Assembly (NCBI RefSeq): GCF_900168065.1
Contig: NZ_FUZZ01000004.1
Span: 372,001-436,000, forward strand
DNA length: 64,000 nt
Direction: 5' to 3'
From: Chitinophaga ginsengisegetis
Lineage (GTDB): Bacteria; Bacteroidota; Bacteroidia; Chitinophagales; Chitinophagaceae
Shown: positions 41,267-49,426 of the stretch, in pieces
Numbering within the stretch: the first letter of the stretch is position 1
Layout of the letters: each line of letters begins with the position of its first letter
Notes under the pieces: model-generated
Seen by the model: only the letters and a program-made list of their open reading frames with translations
Told to the model about the DNA's origin: nothing
Databases searched by the model: none
Program-made: the position numbers and the translations under genes

Positions 41267-44065
41267 TTATCCGGGAGATGACATACTGCGCAGGGTATAA
41301 TTGCCTGCAGGCAGTTCAAACAGCGTATAGCCATTCCTGGTTCCTTTCTTTTTCATATGCCCGCTGCTTTCTTTTACCTGTGCGCCTTCCGCCTCCGGGA
41401 GTTCCACGGTGGCCGTGCAATTGGGCGGAACGGTTACCTGCAGGGTAATGCCGCCGGCAGTACGTTGCCACGCCGTTTTGATTTCGCCTGCGGAAGAGGC
41501 AAAGGAGGCATGCGCCCAGCTCAGTTGGGAAGCCGTTAACAACGGCGGGCGGATCACAAAATGGCGGAAACCTTTCCCCGACTGCGGATCGCGGCGTATG
41601 CCGGCTACCCCGTTAATATACCATGCGCCCGGGTAAAGATAGGAACTGTGCAGGAGTGAATGACCGGGCAAATCTTTCTCCCACATTTCCCAGATAGTGG
41701 TGGCCCCGTTGGCTTTCATGTAACCCCAGCCGGGATAAGTGGTTTGCGAGGTCATGCTGTAAATAAGATCATCGCGGCCTTCATCACGCAGGAGTTTGAA
41801 CAGGAGCGCGCCACCGGTAATGCCTACATGAATATGGCCTTTGCGGTTGATGAGGATCTCTGTTTCAAGTCTTTTCATTACAGCAGCCCGCTGTGCCGGT
41901 GGTGGCACTTCTGCCAGCAAGGCTGCGGCCAGATTGGCCATAGAGCTGTCGGAATAACTGTGATCAGCGGCATTGTAAAACTTTGCGTTGATAGCGTTAC
42001 TGGCCTCCGCAGCCTGTTGTTCCCATTGCACGGCGGCGGTATTTTTACCCAATACCCGTGCAATTTTTGCGGCGGTGCGGAGGTTAAATACGCGGTAACA
42101 GTTATTGAGGCAAACCGTTTGTGGTTTATCGTTATTCATGCCTTCGGCGGTAGCGCCCGGCCAGAGCCAGTCGCCCAGGAAGTCCCAGGGGCCGCCAAAC
42201 CTCATGAGCAGGTGATCTTTCGTTTGTGTATCCAAAAAAGCCAGCCAGTTTTTTATCATCTCAAAATTCTTTTCCAGCACCCTTCTATCGCCCTCCTGCT
42301 GGTACAGGAACCAGGGCAGCGATACGCAGATGCCGCCCCAGGAAGGGCCTCCGCCGCCCATAAAGGTGGGCGCCGTGTGTGGCAGGATGCCTTTATGCAA
42401 ATACCGGCCACTCATCAATCCTTTATGTGCCCAGGCGGTATCATACATGTTGCCTACAATGGATTCGGTTCCCTGCACGTCGCGCCAGTCTTCCATCCAT
42501 TTGGTATAAAAGGCGCCGAGGTGGTAGTTGAACATGCCCGTTTCGCAGGTAGCGTGCGCATCGCCGCCGTAGCCGAGGCGTTCGCGCTGCGGGCAATCCA
42601 CTACATACCCGCCGAGTGACAGGTTTTCGTAAGTCCAGCGTACCCTGTTGTAGATCCAGTTCTGTAACGAATCGGAGCAGGCGAAGGTAGTAGCGGGTTC
42701 ATAGGCTGTGCGTACCAGCCAGCCGCGGATATCGTCCGGGGAGGGTTTGTATTTCAGCCCGCGGATCGTAATCCACCGGCCGGAGCTGTAGTTAAAATGA
42801 TTGCGGAATTCACCGTGTCCTTCTTTGCCGATGATAAAGGCGCTGTGCAGTCCAAAGGTCATATCCATCTGTTCTCTTTCGGAGAACTGAAAATCGATCC
42901 GGTCGCCGGGTTGTCCTTTTACGCGGATGGCGGTCCAGCCGGCGAAGTTCACGCCCATGTCTACACGAAAACTTCCATCCGGGCGGGCTACAACCGCCAC
43001 GGGTGTTATTTCGTTCATCACTTTATTGGGCTCCGTCATTTGTGCCGACAGCAGCAAACGGGGATGGTATTCTGTTGCTGCGCGCCAGGTGCTTTCATCT
43101 GCCTGGATGGTATTCCAGTTGTCTATCTCTTTACTGGCATCCCACAACTCGCCGCCCATGCGGTTGGAGTCCCATACGCCGAGGAGTTTATTGGGACTGG
43201 GATGTGTGAGCCAGGTGCGGTCTGTTTTAAGGAGCACAGCAGGTGTTGCCGCATCTTTATTATAAATGGCTGCCTGTGCTATCACGATAGGCGTTTGCGG
43301 CTTGCCTGGCGCAATATAGGGCCCGAAGATAGACCAGGAGGTACCGAGCCAGAGGGTGATTACATTTTTACCGGGACGCAGTGCCGACGCAATATCATAG
43401 GTCACATAGCGTGCCCTTTTCACATGATTGGTAACTGCCGGGGCCATCACGCCGTCGCCTATCTTTTTCCCATTCACATACAACTCATGAAATCCTACAG
43501 AGGCAATAAAGATATTGGCTTTCTGTGGTTGTTCTGTGAGGTCAAATGTTTTCCGCAGCCAGGGATCAGCAATATTGCAATCACGCTGGCGTGGATCAAA
43601 AATTTCGTCTGAGCCTATCCACGTGGCTTTCCAGCTGCCGGGCTGCAGCAAACCGGTAGTCCAGGTAGCGGTGGAACTCCAGTCCGATATACGCCCCTTC
43701 TCATCCTTTACGCTTACTTTCCAGTAGTACCGCTGATCCTCCCGCAGGGGCCTGCCCTTGTAGTCGATATGCTGCATATCATCTGTAGTTACCCACCCCG
43801 TGGACCATACCGTGCCTTTATTACTTTCCAGCTCCTTTGCTGTGGATGCCACCAGGATACGGTATGCCGTTTGTTTTTGCCCATAGGCATTGGAATCGGT
43901 GGCCTGCAATGTCCAGCCCAGGCGGGGTTGCAGCTCATCGATGCCAAGAGGATTGACCAGGTACTCACAGCGGAGATTCACGGGCAGTACGGACGACTGC
44001 CCCCTGGCACCGATAGCGGTGGTGCATAATACCAGCAACAGCAAAAGGGGAAACCTGTTTTTCAT
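41267..44065 (-). CDS. Alpha-L-rhamnosidase, GH78
   Basis: A 932-aa secreted glycosidase with a signal peptide (ends AIGARGQ). It has the GH78 order: an N-terminal Ig-like domain (LRCEYLVNPLGIDELQPRLG), a jelly-roll domain (VGFHELYVNGKKIGDGVMAP), the central beta domain, an (alpha/alpha)6 catalytic barrel with the acid-containing motif VDCPQRERLGYGGDAH, and a C-terminal beta domain (GKGFRHFVIRPPL). It removes terminal alpha-L-rhamnose from plant glycosides or polysaccharides. No SusCD pair is adjacent, so it is an isolated carbohydrate enzyme rather than part of a visible PUL. Confidence 0.95.
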   Translation of the reverse strand: MKNRFPLLLLLVLCTTAIGARGQSSVLPVNLRCEYLVNPLGIDELQPRLGWTLQATDSNAYGQKQTAYRILVASTAKELESNKGTVWSTGWVTTDDMQHIDYKGRPLREDQRYYWKVSVKDEKGRISDWSSTATWTTGLLQPGSWKATWIGSDEIFDPRQRDCNIADPWLRKTFDLTEQPQKANIFIASVGFHELYVNGKKIGDGVMAPAVTNHVKRARYVTYDIASALRPGKNVITLWLGTSWSIFGPYIAPGKPQTPIVIAQAAIYNKDAATPAVLLKTDRTWLTHPSPNKLLGVWDSNRMGGELWDASKEIDNWNTIQADESTWRAATEYHPRLLLSAQMTEPNKVMNEITPVAVVARPDGSFRVDMGVNFAGWTAIRVKGQPGDRIDFQFSEREQMDMTFGLHSAFIIGKEGHGEFRNHFNYSSGRWITIRGLKYKPSPDDIRGWLVRTAYEPATTFACSDSLQNWIYNRVRWTYENLSLGGYVVDCPQRERLGYGGDAHATCETGMFNYHLGAFYTKWMEDWRDVQGTESIVGNMYDTAWAHKGLMSGRYLHKGILPHTAPTFMGGGGPSWGGICVSLPWFLYQQEGDRRVLEKNFEMIKNWLAFLDTQTKDHLLMRFGGPWDFLGDWLWPGATAEGMNNDKPQTVCLNNCYRVFNLRTAAKIARVLGKNTAAVQWEQQAAEASNAINAKFYNAADHSYSDSSMANLAAALLAEVPPPAQRAAVMKRLETEILINRKGHIHVGITGGALLFKLLRDEGRDDLIYSMTSQTTYPGWGYMKANGATTIWEMWEKDLPGHSLLHSSYLYPGAWYINGVAGIRRDPQSGKGFRHFVIRPPLLTASQLSWAHASFASSAGEIKTAWQRTAGGITLQVTVPPNCTATVELPEAEGAQVKESSGHMKKKGTRNGYTLFELPAGNYTLRSMSSPG

Positions 44066-44210
44066 AACGGATAAACGACGCTTTTTACGCGGGTGAACTT
44101 AAAGTTAAAAATTTGTCCGGGCAACCTGTACTATCCTGCAGCTGATAACTGCCGGGAGAATTGTATCTTTATACAAGACTTCTTTCTACTTACTCCTAAA
44201 GGATGCGTGA

Positions 44211-45170
44211 ATGAAAAAATCACTGCTGCTGTTCTACTGCCTTATTTTATGGATCCTTCCCGCTATTGCCCGCCAGGAGCCGCCAGATACGGTTAAAACC
44301 GGCATATACATTACCAGCATCCATGATATCGACTTCAAACAAAGTGAGTTTACCGTGAACCTCTGGTTGTGGCTCACCTATAAAAATAAACAATTCGATT
44401 TTGTACAGAACCTGGAAATCCCGCAGGCCAAAACTTTTACAAAATCCTACTCCACCATCGACTCCTCCAATGGCCGGATTTATTTGCTGATGAAACTGCA
44501 ATGCGTGATGAAAGATTCCTGGAGGATCAACAACTTTCCCTTCGACCGGCAGCGGTTGCGGTTTTCTATTGAGAACTCCCAGTTCGATTCCAAATCACTG
44601 GTATTTTCGGTGGATTCGCTGGGTAAACATTTCGATCCCCGCTTTACGCTGAGAGGATGGACTATCGACAGCTTCCGGATAAACACCGGTATAAAAGCCT
44701 ATGAAACTGCCTTTGGCGACAACAACATTCCCAGTCCGCATACAGAATACAGTAATTTTACCGTGAGAATAGGGATCAGCAGAGATGCCACCCAGTTGTT
44801 CTGGAAGATGTTTCTCGGTATGTACGTTTCTTTCCTGATTGCGTATATCTGTTTTTATATACACCCCGACAATATTGATTCCCGGTTTGGACTGGGCGTT
44901 GGGTCGCTGTTTGCGGCCATTGGTAACAAATACATTATTGATTCTTCCCTCCCCGACTCCACCACTTTTACACTGGTGGATACACTGCATGGCATCACCC
45001 TGTTCTTTATTTTTGTGGTGATCACTTCGTCTGCATGGTCGTTGCAGCTCATTAAAGCGGATAAATTCAGGCAGAGCCGCCGGCTGGATATCGGGTTATC
45101 GATAGTGGTGCTGCTGGTGTATGTGCTGCTGAATATTTATTTTATTACGCAGGCGGTGTATGGGAAGTAG
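44211..45170 (+). CDS. Bacterial pentameric ligand-gated ion channel (Cys-loop receptor homologue)
   Basis: A 319-aa protein with a signal peptide (to about residue 20), an extracellular beta-sandwich domain (about 28-192) and four membrane helices near 197-216, 224-240, 258-280 and 292-314. The Cys-loop-position motif is FPFD (residues 109-112) with no disulfide Cys pair, as in GLIC/ELIC. The M2-M3 part (SRFGLGVGSLFAAIGN, then SSLPDSTTFTLVD) parallels the receptor family pattern 'RLGLGVTTLL ... LPKVSYVKAID'. M1 lacks the usual proline. The ligand is unknown; it is probably a pentameric channel in the inner membrane facing the periplasm. Confidence 0.85.
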   Translation: MKKSLLLFYCLILWILPAIARQEPPDTVKTGIYITSIHDIDFKQSEFTVNLWLWLTYKNKQFDFVQNLEIPQAKTFTKSYSTIDSSNGRIYLLMKLQCVMKDSWRINNFPFDRQRLRFSIENSQFDSKSLVFSVDSLGKHFDPRFTLRGWTIDSFRINTGIKAYETAFGDNNIPSPHTEYSNFTVRIGISRDATQLFWKMFLGMYVSFLIAYICFYIHPDNIDSRFGLGVGSLFAAIGNKYIIDSSLPDSTTFTLVDTLHGITLFFIFVVITSSAWSLQLIKADKFRQSRRLDIGLSIVVLLVYVLLNIYFITQAVYGK

Positions 45171-45180
45171 TCCCATCTCC

Positions 45181-45864
45181 TTACTTCTTCACGCGGTAAA
45201 AACTGATATTCTTTCTCTGCTCAAAGCCCATGTGCTCATACAAACGCACTGCACGTTCATTGGTCCGGGTTACATGTAAAAAAGAGGTAATGCCCGCACC
45301 GGCGTGCTGATAACATAACTGTGTAATCAGCTTTTGCGCGTATCCGCGACCCGTATGCTCCGGGTGCGTGCAAATAGCGCTTAATTCTGTAAACCCCGTT
45401 AGCTGCATCCGCTCGCCGGCCATAGCGATGAGTTGACCGTTGTGCCGGATGCCGTAATAATTGCCCATCAGGCGGGTACCGTGATTGAAAAAGCCGGGCT
45501 GGATGCTATTGATCAGTTCATACATATCGCCGGCGTCTTCCGGTCCCAGCAGGGAAACCATTGCCGCATCTTCTTCTGATAAAGGTGGGGGCATAGTTCT
45601 CCGCACCATCTGGGCGCAGGGCAGTTCATTTTCTACGGTCCAGCTACCTGGTAATACAGGCAATTCGCCGATGATATAGAATGTTTCCCCGGCATCGATC
45701 AGCGTATCCAAAGCTGCAATGCTGTCGTTGTTCGTTTGCCTGGCGGCAATAAAGGGCGCAATTTCCCGGCGGTATCTTTTAGCCTGGTCTGTTCCTTGTG
45801 CAAAGTGTGCATGCTCACTGGTTAACGCACCCCAGGCGGGGTTGTCTAAAACGGTTTCCTTCAT
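45181..45864 (-). CDS. GNAT family N-acetyltransferase
   Basis: A 227-aa protein whose C-terminal half carries the GNAT fold: YYGIRHNGQLIAMAGERMQL, then the acetyl-CoA loop TGRGYAQKLITQL and the final RAVRLYEHMGFEQRKNISFY. The N-terminal 110 residues hold no motif I know. This plan resembles FR47-like members. Substrate unknown. It converges with the channel gene across a 10-bp gap. Confidence 0.88.
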   Translation of the reverse strand: MKETVLDNPAWGALTSEHAHFAQGTDQAKRYRREIAPFIAARQTNNDSIAALDTLIDAGETFYIIGELPVLPGSWTVENELPCAQMVRRTMPPPLSEEDAAMVSLLGPEDAGDMYELINSIQPGFFNHGTRLMGNYYGIRHNGQLIAMAGERMQLTGFTELSAICTHPEHTGRGYAQKLITQLCYQHAGAGITSFLHVTRTNERAVRLYEHMGFEQRKNISFYRVKK

Positions 45865-45965
45865 GGGGCTAAATTATGTATTTATCAGAAGAAATTACCG
45901 GAGGGGGATATTTTTTGATGGGTGCTAACGTGAACGGATATATTTTTCAGGAAGTAGCCCCTATA

Positions 45966-45999
45966 AAAAGGCGGTTCCCTTTGGAGGAAACCGCCTTTC
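45966..45999 (-). terminator. Terminator after the DUF1080 gene
   Basis: AAAGGCGGTT pairs with AACCGCCTTT across a 12-base loop. On the minus strand the stem is followed by TTTTTATAG, so it serves the DUF1080 gene. Confidence 0.8.
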
Positions 46000-46011
46000 T
46001 TTTTATACCTG

Positions 46012-46815
46012 TTAGTGTTCCAGGTTTAATATTTCTATTCTTCTGAAATCAACGGGTTGTCCTTCGCTTTGCAGGGCAATAAAGCCTTTGGAAAGCAACT
46101 TGCCATCAACTTTAATGGTAGAGTCGTAGTTCTTTACCACGCCGCCGCCAATCTGCGGTTTGGAATACTGTAATACGGTATCGCCGTTGATGATATGTGT
46201 GATCAGGGAATCTCCCAGTACAATCAGTTCTCCCCTCACCCACTGTTCGCCATCATATGTTTTGGAGGTAGATTCGATACAATGCGTTTCGTCCAGTTTT
46301 CCTTTGTATACCACATTGGTGCCTGGGGAACACATGTTACCCGTGGGTCGTGGCTTTCCATCTCCCAAACCAGCCAGCAGCTGCATTTCCACGGAGATGG
46401 GCCAATCCTGTTCTTTCGGCATGGTACGCGGGTCCTGGGAGTGAAACATCACGCCGCTGTTCAGCAGGGTATATTCCGGTGCGGAGGGATACCATTTTCC
46501 CACAAACCGGTATTCAAATTTGAGATGATAATGCGAGAAGGGTTGCTTGTAATAGAGATGCCCGAACTGATCGTTAAAATCGCCGTACTGGTCGTAGCGT
46601 ATTTTGATGATACTGTCTTCCACCCGGAAAGTATTCCCGAAGTTCTCTCCTGTTTCGTGGTGATGGATTTTCACGATCCAGTCGTTGATATCTTTTCCAT
46701 TAAACAGGGACACCCATTCGGGTTTCTTATCCTGTTTTTTTGCTTCATTGCAGGAAATACTGCCTGCCAGCAGTGCCATCATCAGCAGTTTACGTAACGT
46801 AAGGGTTTTGTTCAT
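46012..46815 (-). CDS. DUF1080 (3-keto-disaccharide hydrolase-like) lipoprotein
   Basis: A 267-aa lipoprotein with lipobox LAGSISCNE. ATG 46815 (MNKTLTLRKL) is used; ATG 46842 upstream would add nine residues. A concanavalin-like beta-sandwich domain follows, starting WVSLFNGKDINDWIVKIHHH and continuing with EYTLLNSGVMFHSQDP and WPISVEMQLLAG, typical of DUF1080. Some members hydrolyse 3-keto-glycosides after sugar oxidation; most have no proven activity. It stands alone, away from a matching oxidoreductase, so the role in this genome is uncertain. Confidence 0.85.
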   Translation of the reverse strand: MNKTLTLRKLLMMALLAGSISCNEAKKQDKKPEWVSLFNGKDINDWIVKIHHHETGENFGNTFRVEDSIIKIRYDQYGDFNDQFGHLYYKQPFSHYHLKFEYRFVGKWYPSAPEYTLLNSGVMFHSQDPRTMPKEQDWPISVEMQLLAGLGDGKPRPTGNMCSPGTNVVYKGKLDETHCIESTSKTYDGEQWVRGELIVLGDSLITHIINGDTVLQYSKPQIGGGVVKNYDSTIKVDGKLLSKGFIALQSEGQPVDFRRIEILNLEH

Positions 46816-46971
46816 ATAAATAATCAGAGGTTTTATTTTCATTTCTCTTTTTTCCGGCTGCCTGCTGGTTGTATAACACCACCGGATTGCCGTTAAAATA
46901 AAATAAAACGGACAGAAAAGTAAATAAACTGTATGATTGGGAGGGATTTATTTGCCGGGAGGAGAAAAAAA

Positions 46972-46992
46972 AGCCTGGCGGAGGGCCAGGCT
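46972..46992 (-). terminator. Terminator of the sigma-S41/FecR/TonB locus
   Basis: AGCCTGGC / GCCAGGCT 8-bp stem. On the minus strand it is followed by a T-run (the complement of an A-run at 46963-46971), so it terminates transcription of the 272-aa lipoprotein gene. Confidence 0.85.
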
Positions 46993-47000
46993 ATGAGGTA

Positions 47001-47819
47001 TTACAACTGGAATGTTACTGTTACATCGGGTAGCGCATATATTTTTGAGCCGGTGTCATAAATATAAGGGACAATCGAAATGCCGTTAATAACGCCGCTT
47101 ACGGCGCTGGCTGCATTATCTTCATTAATGAAAACAGAGGCAGAATTCGCCGGCATTCCGTAATCTGTATAATATTCCTGGTAGCCATCCACACCGCTCA
47201 CGGCATCCCTTACTATGATAACATACAAATTTTTGGTGCCATCTCCACTGTTGGCAGGTAATACAATTTTCTCCGACATTGTGCCCAGGGCAATATTTTT
47301 TATGGTAGTAACAGAATCGGCAGGATTTGCCGTATAGTCTTTACTGTTATTGCGATAGATAGTAACATTTATTTTCCCTGAGCCAAAGCCGGTATATTTA
47401 TTTATAAGGATGAAAGCGATACTATCACTGGAGGGCCGTTCAAAATCACCTGGCTTTACAAACCGGTTAAATCCCAATGAAGGTTCATATGCATAGCCGA
47501 GTGATATCTTTTCAGAACTAACCGTCACCGTAGTATCTTTTAGTACCTCAGTACTACCGGTTTTCCGTATACTGATATTTAACTGGTCTTTTTGTTTCAG
47601 CACCACGTTAAAGAAGCTTCTGCTCGTTGTTTGGGTTTGTGCGAGTTTCCCATCTACCAATAAATCCAATGTATCACCGGTATTAAACACAAAAGGAATA
47701 TATACTTCCACAAATTTCTCCCCTTCCAGTACTGTTCCCTTTTTACATGACAGCAACTGTATACCGAATAATATGCTCAACAAAAATATTACAGTAGAAT
47801 ACCTCATTTTATAAAACAT
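47001..47819 (-). CDS. Hypothetical lipoprotein, last gene of the TonB locus
   Basis: A 272-aa lipoprotein with lipobox FGIQLLSCKK (Cys at about residue 25; alternative ATG at 47807). The remainder is predicted beta-rich, with an FVEVYIPFVFNTGDTLDLLV opening and Asn/Ser/Thr-rich strands. I do not recognise the fold; it resembles DUF4397-like lipoproteins only loosely. It follows the beta-helix-like lipoprotein across a terminator, so it may be expressed less than its upstream neighbours. A surface-bound partner of the TonB receptor is a guess from position. Confidence 0.75.
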   Translation of the reverse strand: MFYKMRYSTVIFLLSILFGIQLLSCKKGTVLEGEKFVEVYIPFVFNTGDTLDLLVDGKLAQTQTTSRSFFNVVLKQKDQLNISIRKTGSTEVLKDTTVTVSSEKISLGYAYEPSLGFNRFVKPGDFERPSSDSIAFILINKYTGFGSGKINVTIYRNNSKDYTANPADSVTTIKNIALGTMSEKIVLPANSGDGTKNLYVIIVRDAVSGVDGYQEYYTDYGMPANSASVFINEDNAASAVSGVINGISIVPYIYDTGSKIYALPDVTVTFQL

Positions 47820-47823
47820 TGAT

Positions 47824-47858
47824 TAAAAAGTGGCTGATCTGCAAAACAGACCAGCCAC
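47824..47858 (-). terminator. Intercistronic terminator within the locus
   Basis: Near-perfect 12-bp stem: GTGGCTGATCTG pairs with CAGACCAGCCAC with one A-C mismatch and a 5-base loop. On the minus strand it is followed by CTTTTTAAT. It lies between the 486-aa and 272-aa genes and may act as a partial terminator. Confidence 0.75.
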
Positions 47859-47872
47859 GCCATAAAGAATAA

Positions 47873-49333
47873 TTAGTAAGCAAAGACAGTCCATCCGCTG
47901 GCCCAGTTGTTGGTGCCATCAAATGCGCCTCTGTAAGTAGTACCGGTTAAACCTGCAGGTAAACCTGTAGTTAAACCACCAGTCAGAGCAGGTGAAGCAA
48001 TAGCAGGAGTTCCTGTTCTAGGCATGTAGAAGCCAGCAATACCTCTGTTGAACGGATTCACCAGTTTGAGGGAAGCGTTCGGATCAGGAGCTACATATGA
48101 AGTGTTGTTGTCAACGCCATCAGGGTACGGTTTAGTACCGGCATATGCAGGGCTGCTGGTAAATGCCAGGTTGAAAGCATGTACCATGTTGTTTTTAATG
48201 ATTGAAGTACCATCGCTATATCTCTGCTGAGTAGTCTGGTCTGCTGCAGTACCACCGGCTGGAACGGTGTTGTCCAGCAGAATACCATTGTTAAAGCCGA
48301 GGAATACAGAGTTGTACACTTCAAAGCGGCTGCTTCTTCTCCACTGCGCTGCTACACCGTATTTACCGGTACCAGAAGGCGCGAAAGTGGTTTTAGTAGC
48401 CAGGGCCTGGTTAGGCAGGCCAATGATAGTCAGGTTGGCGATCAGCGGTTTAGTAACCGGCAAAAGTGGCTGACCAAATTTGTTGTTGTCTGATTCAATA
48501 CCATTAGAGGCACTCTTGTCTGCGCGGGTAGAATCTTCTACTACCAGTGCATACTGAATGCGACCACGGTAACCGTTGTCAAAATCCAGACCATCGTCCA
48601 GCGGGTTAACAACTACCAGGTGTTTTGCATCTACAGTACCGCCAAAGAATTCGATACCATCATCAGCAGCTTTGTACACTTCTACGAAGTCGATTTCAGT
48701 TCCGCTACCAACGCCGGCCAGGGTAAGACCGTTGATTTCGTTGTCTGTTGCCAGTTCAAAACCTGCGTACTCGATACGAACATATTTCAGTTTACCTGAA
48801 TTGTCTGTATCAACAGAACCACCGTAGTAAGGAGTCAATGGAGGAATACCACCAATACCTTCCACTTTGGAAGTATCGCCGTTGTTGGTAGTAGCTCTTC
48901 CGAGGATGATAATACCAGCTGTTTGACCGGCAGCAGGAGATGCGCTGTTGGTAGTAAACACAATCGGAGAAGTAGCAGTACCAACGGCTTCAATTTTTCC
49001 ACCGCGGGAAACTACCAGACCACCGCCTGGGTTAACACCAGGAGTACCTGGAATTCCTTTAATAACAGAACCGGCATCGATCTGGATTACATCGAGGGTA
49101 TCGATGTATACCAGTCCGCTCAGCAGGTAAGTACCACCTGTGAGGTGAATGGTATCACGGATAGTTTTTCCGGTACCTAAGATACCACTGAGCGTGGCAC
49201 CATTTGCGGGCACAATCTGGGTAGCGCTCACAGGACGGTTAGCCTGTTGTGCGTCTTTTTTGCAAGATGCTGTGAACACGCTGGCAGCCAGGATAGTTGC
49301 AGCTGCGGCGTAGAGGTTAAACCTGGTCATCAA
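47873..49333 (-). CDS. Beta-helix-like surface lipoprotein
   Basis: A 486-aa lipoprotein with lipobox VFTASCKK. It has a repetitive beta pattern with many short strands ending in Asp-Asn-Gly turns, for example DVIQIDAGSVIKGIPGTPG, GLVVSRGGKIEAVGTATSPI and DDGIEFFGGTVDAKHLVVVN. This points to a right-handed parallel beta-helix. No carbohydrate-active residues can be assigned. It immediately follows the TonB receptor (93-bp gap) in the same direction, so it is likely the surface-exposed companion of that receptor. The start could be the first or second of two adjacent ATGs. Confidence 0.8.
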   Translation of the reverse strand: MMTRFNLYAAAATILAASVFTASCKKDAQQANRPVSATQIVPANGATLSGILGTGKTIRDTIHLTGGTYLLSGLVYIDTLDVIQIDAGSVIKGIPGTPGVNPGGGLVVSRGGKIEAVGTATSPIVFTTNSASPAAGQTAGIIILGRATTNNGDTSKVEGIGGIPPLTPYYGGSVDTDNSGKLKYVRIEYAGFELATDNEINGLTLAGVGSGTEIDFVEVYKAADDGIEFFGGTVDAKHLVVVNPLDDGLDFDNGYRGRIQYALVVEDSTRADKSASNGIESDNNKFGQPLLPVTKPLIANLTIIGLPNQALATKTTFAPSGTGKYGVAAQWRRSSRFEVYNSVFLGFNNGILLDNTVPAGGTAADQTTQQRYSDGTSIIKNNMVHAFNLAFTSSPAYAGTKPYPDGVDNNTSYVAPDPNASLKLVNPFNRGIAGFYMPRTGTPAIASPALTGGLTTGLPAGLTGTTYRGAFDGTNNWASGWTVFAY

Positions 49334-49426
49334 AAAAAGGATTTAAATTAGAAAATAATAACAATGATTGAAACTGTATATACCGGTATGAATACATGCT
49401 GGTTGAATTATAATTCCTGCCTGTTG

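Noticed and set aside
41660..42619. A 319-codon plus-strand frame inside the rhamnosidase gene
   Set aside because: It is antisense to the conserved GH78 catalytic domain and has no recognisable motif.
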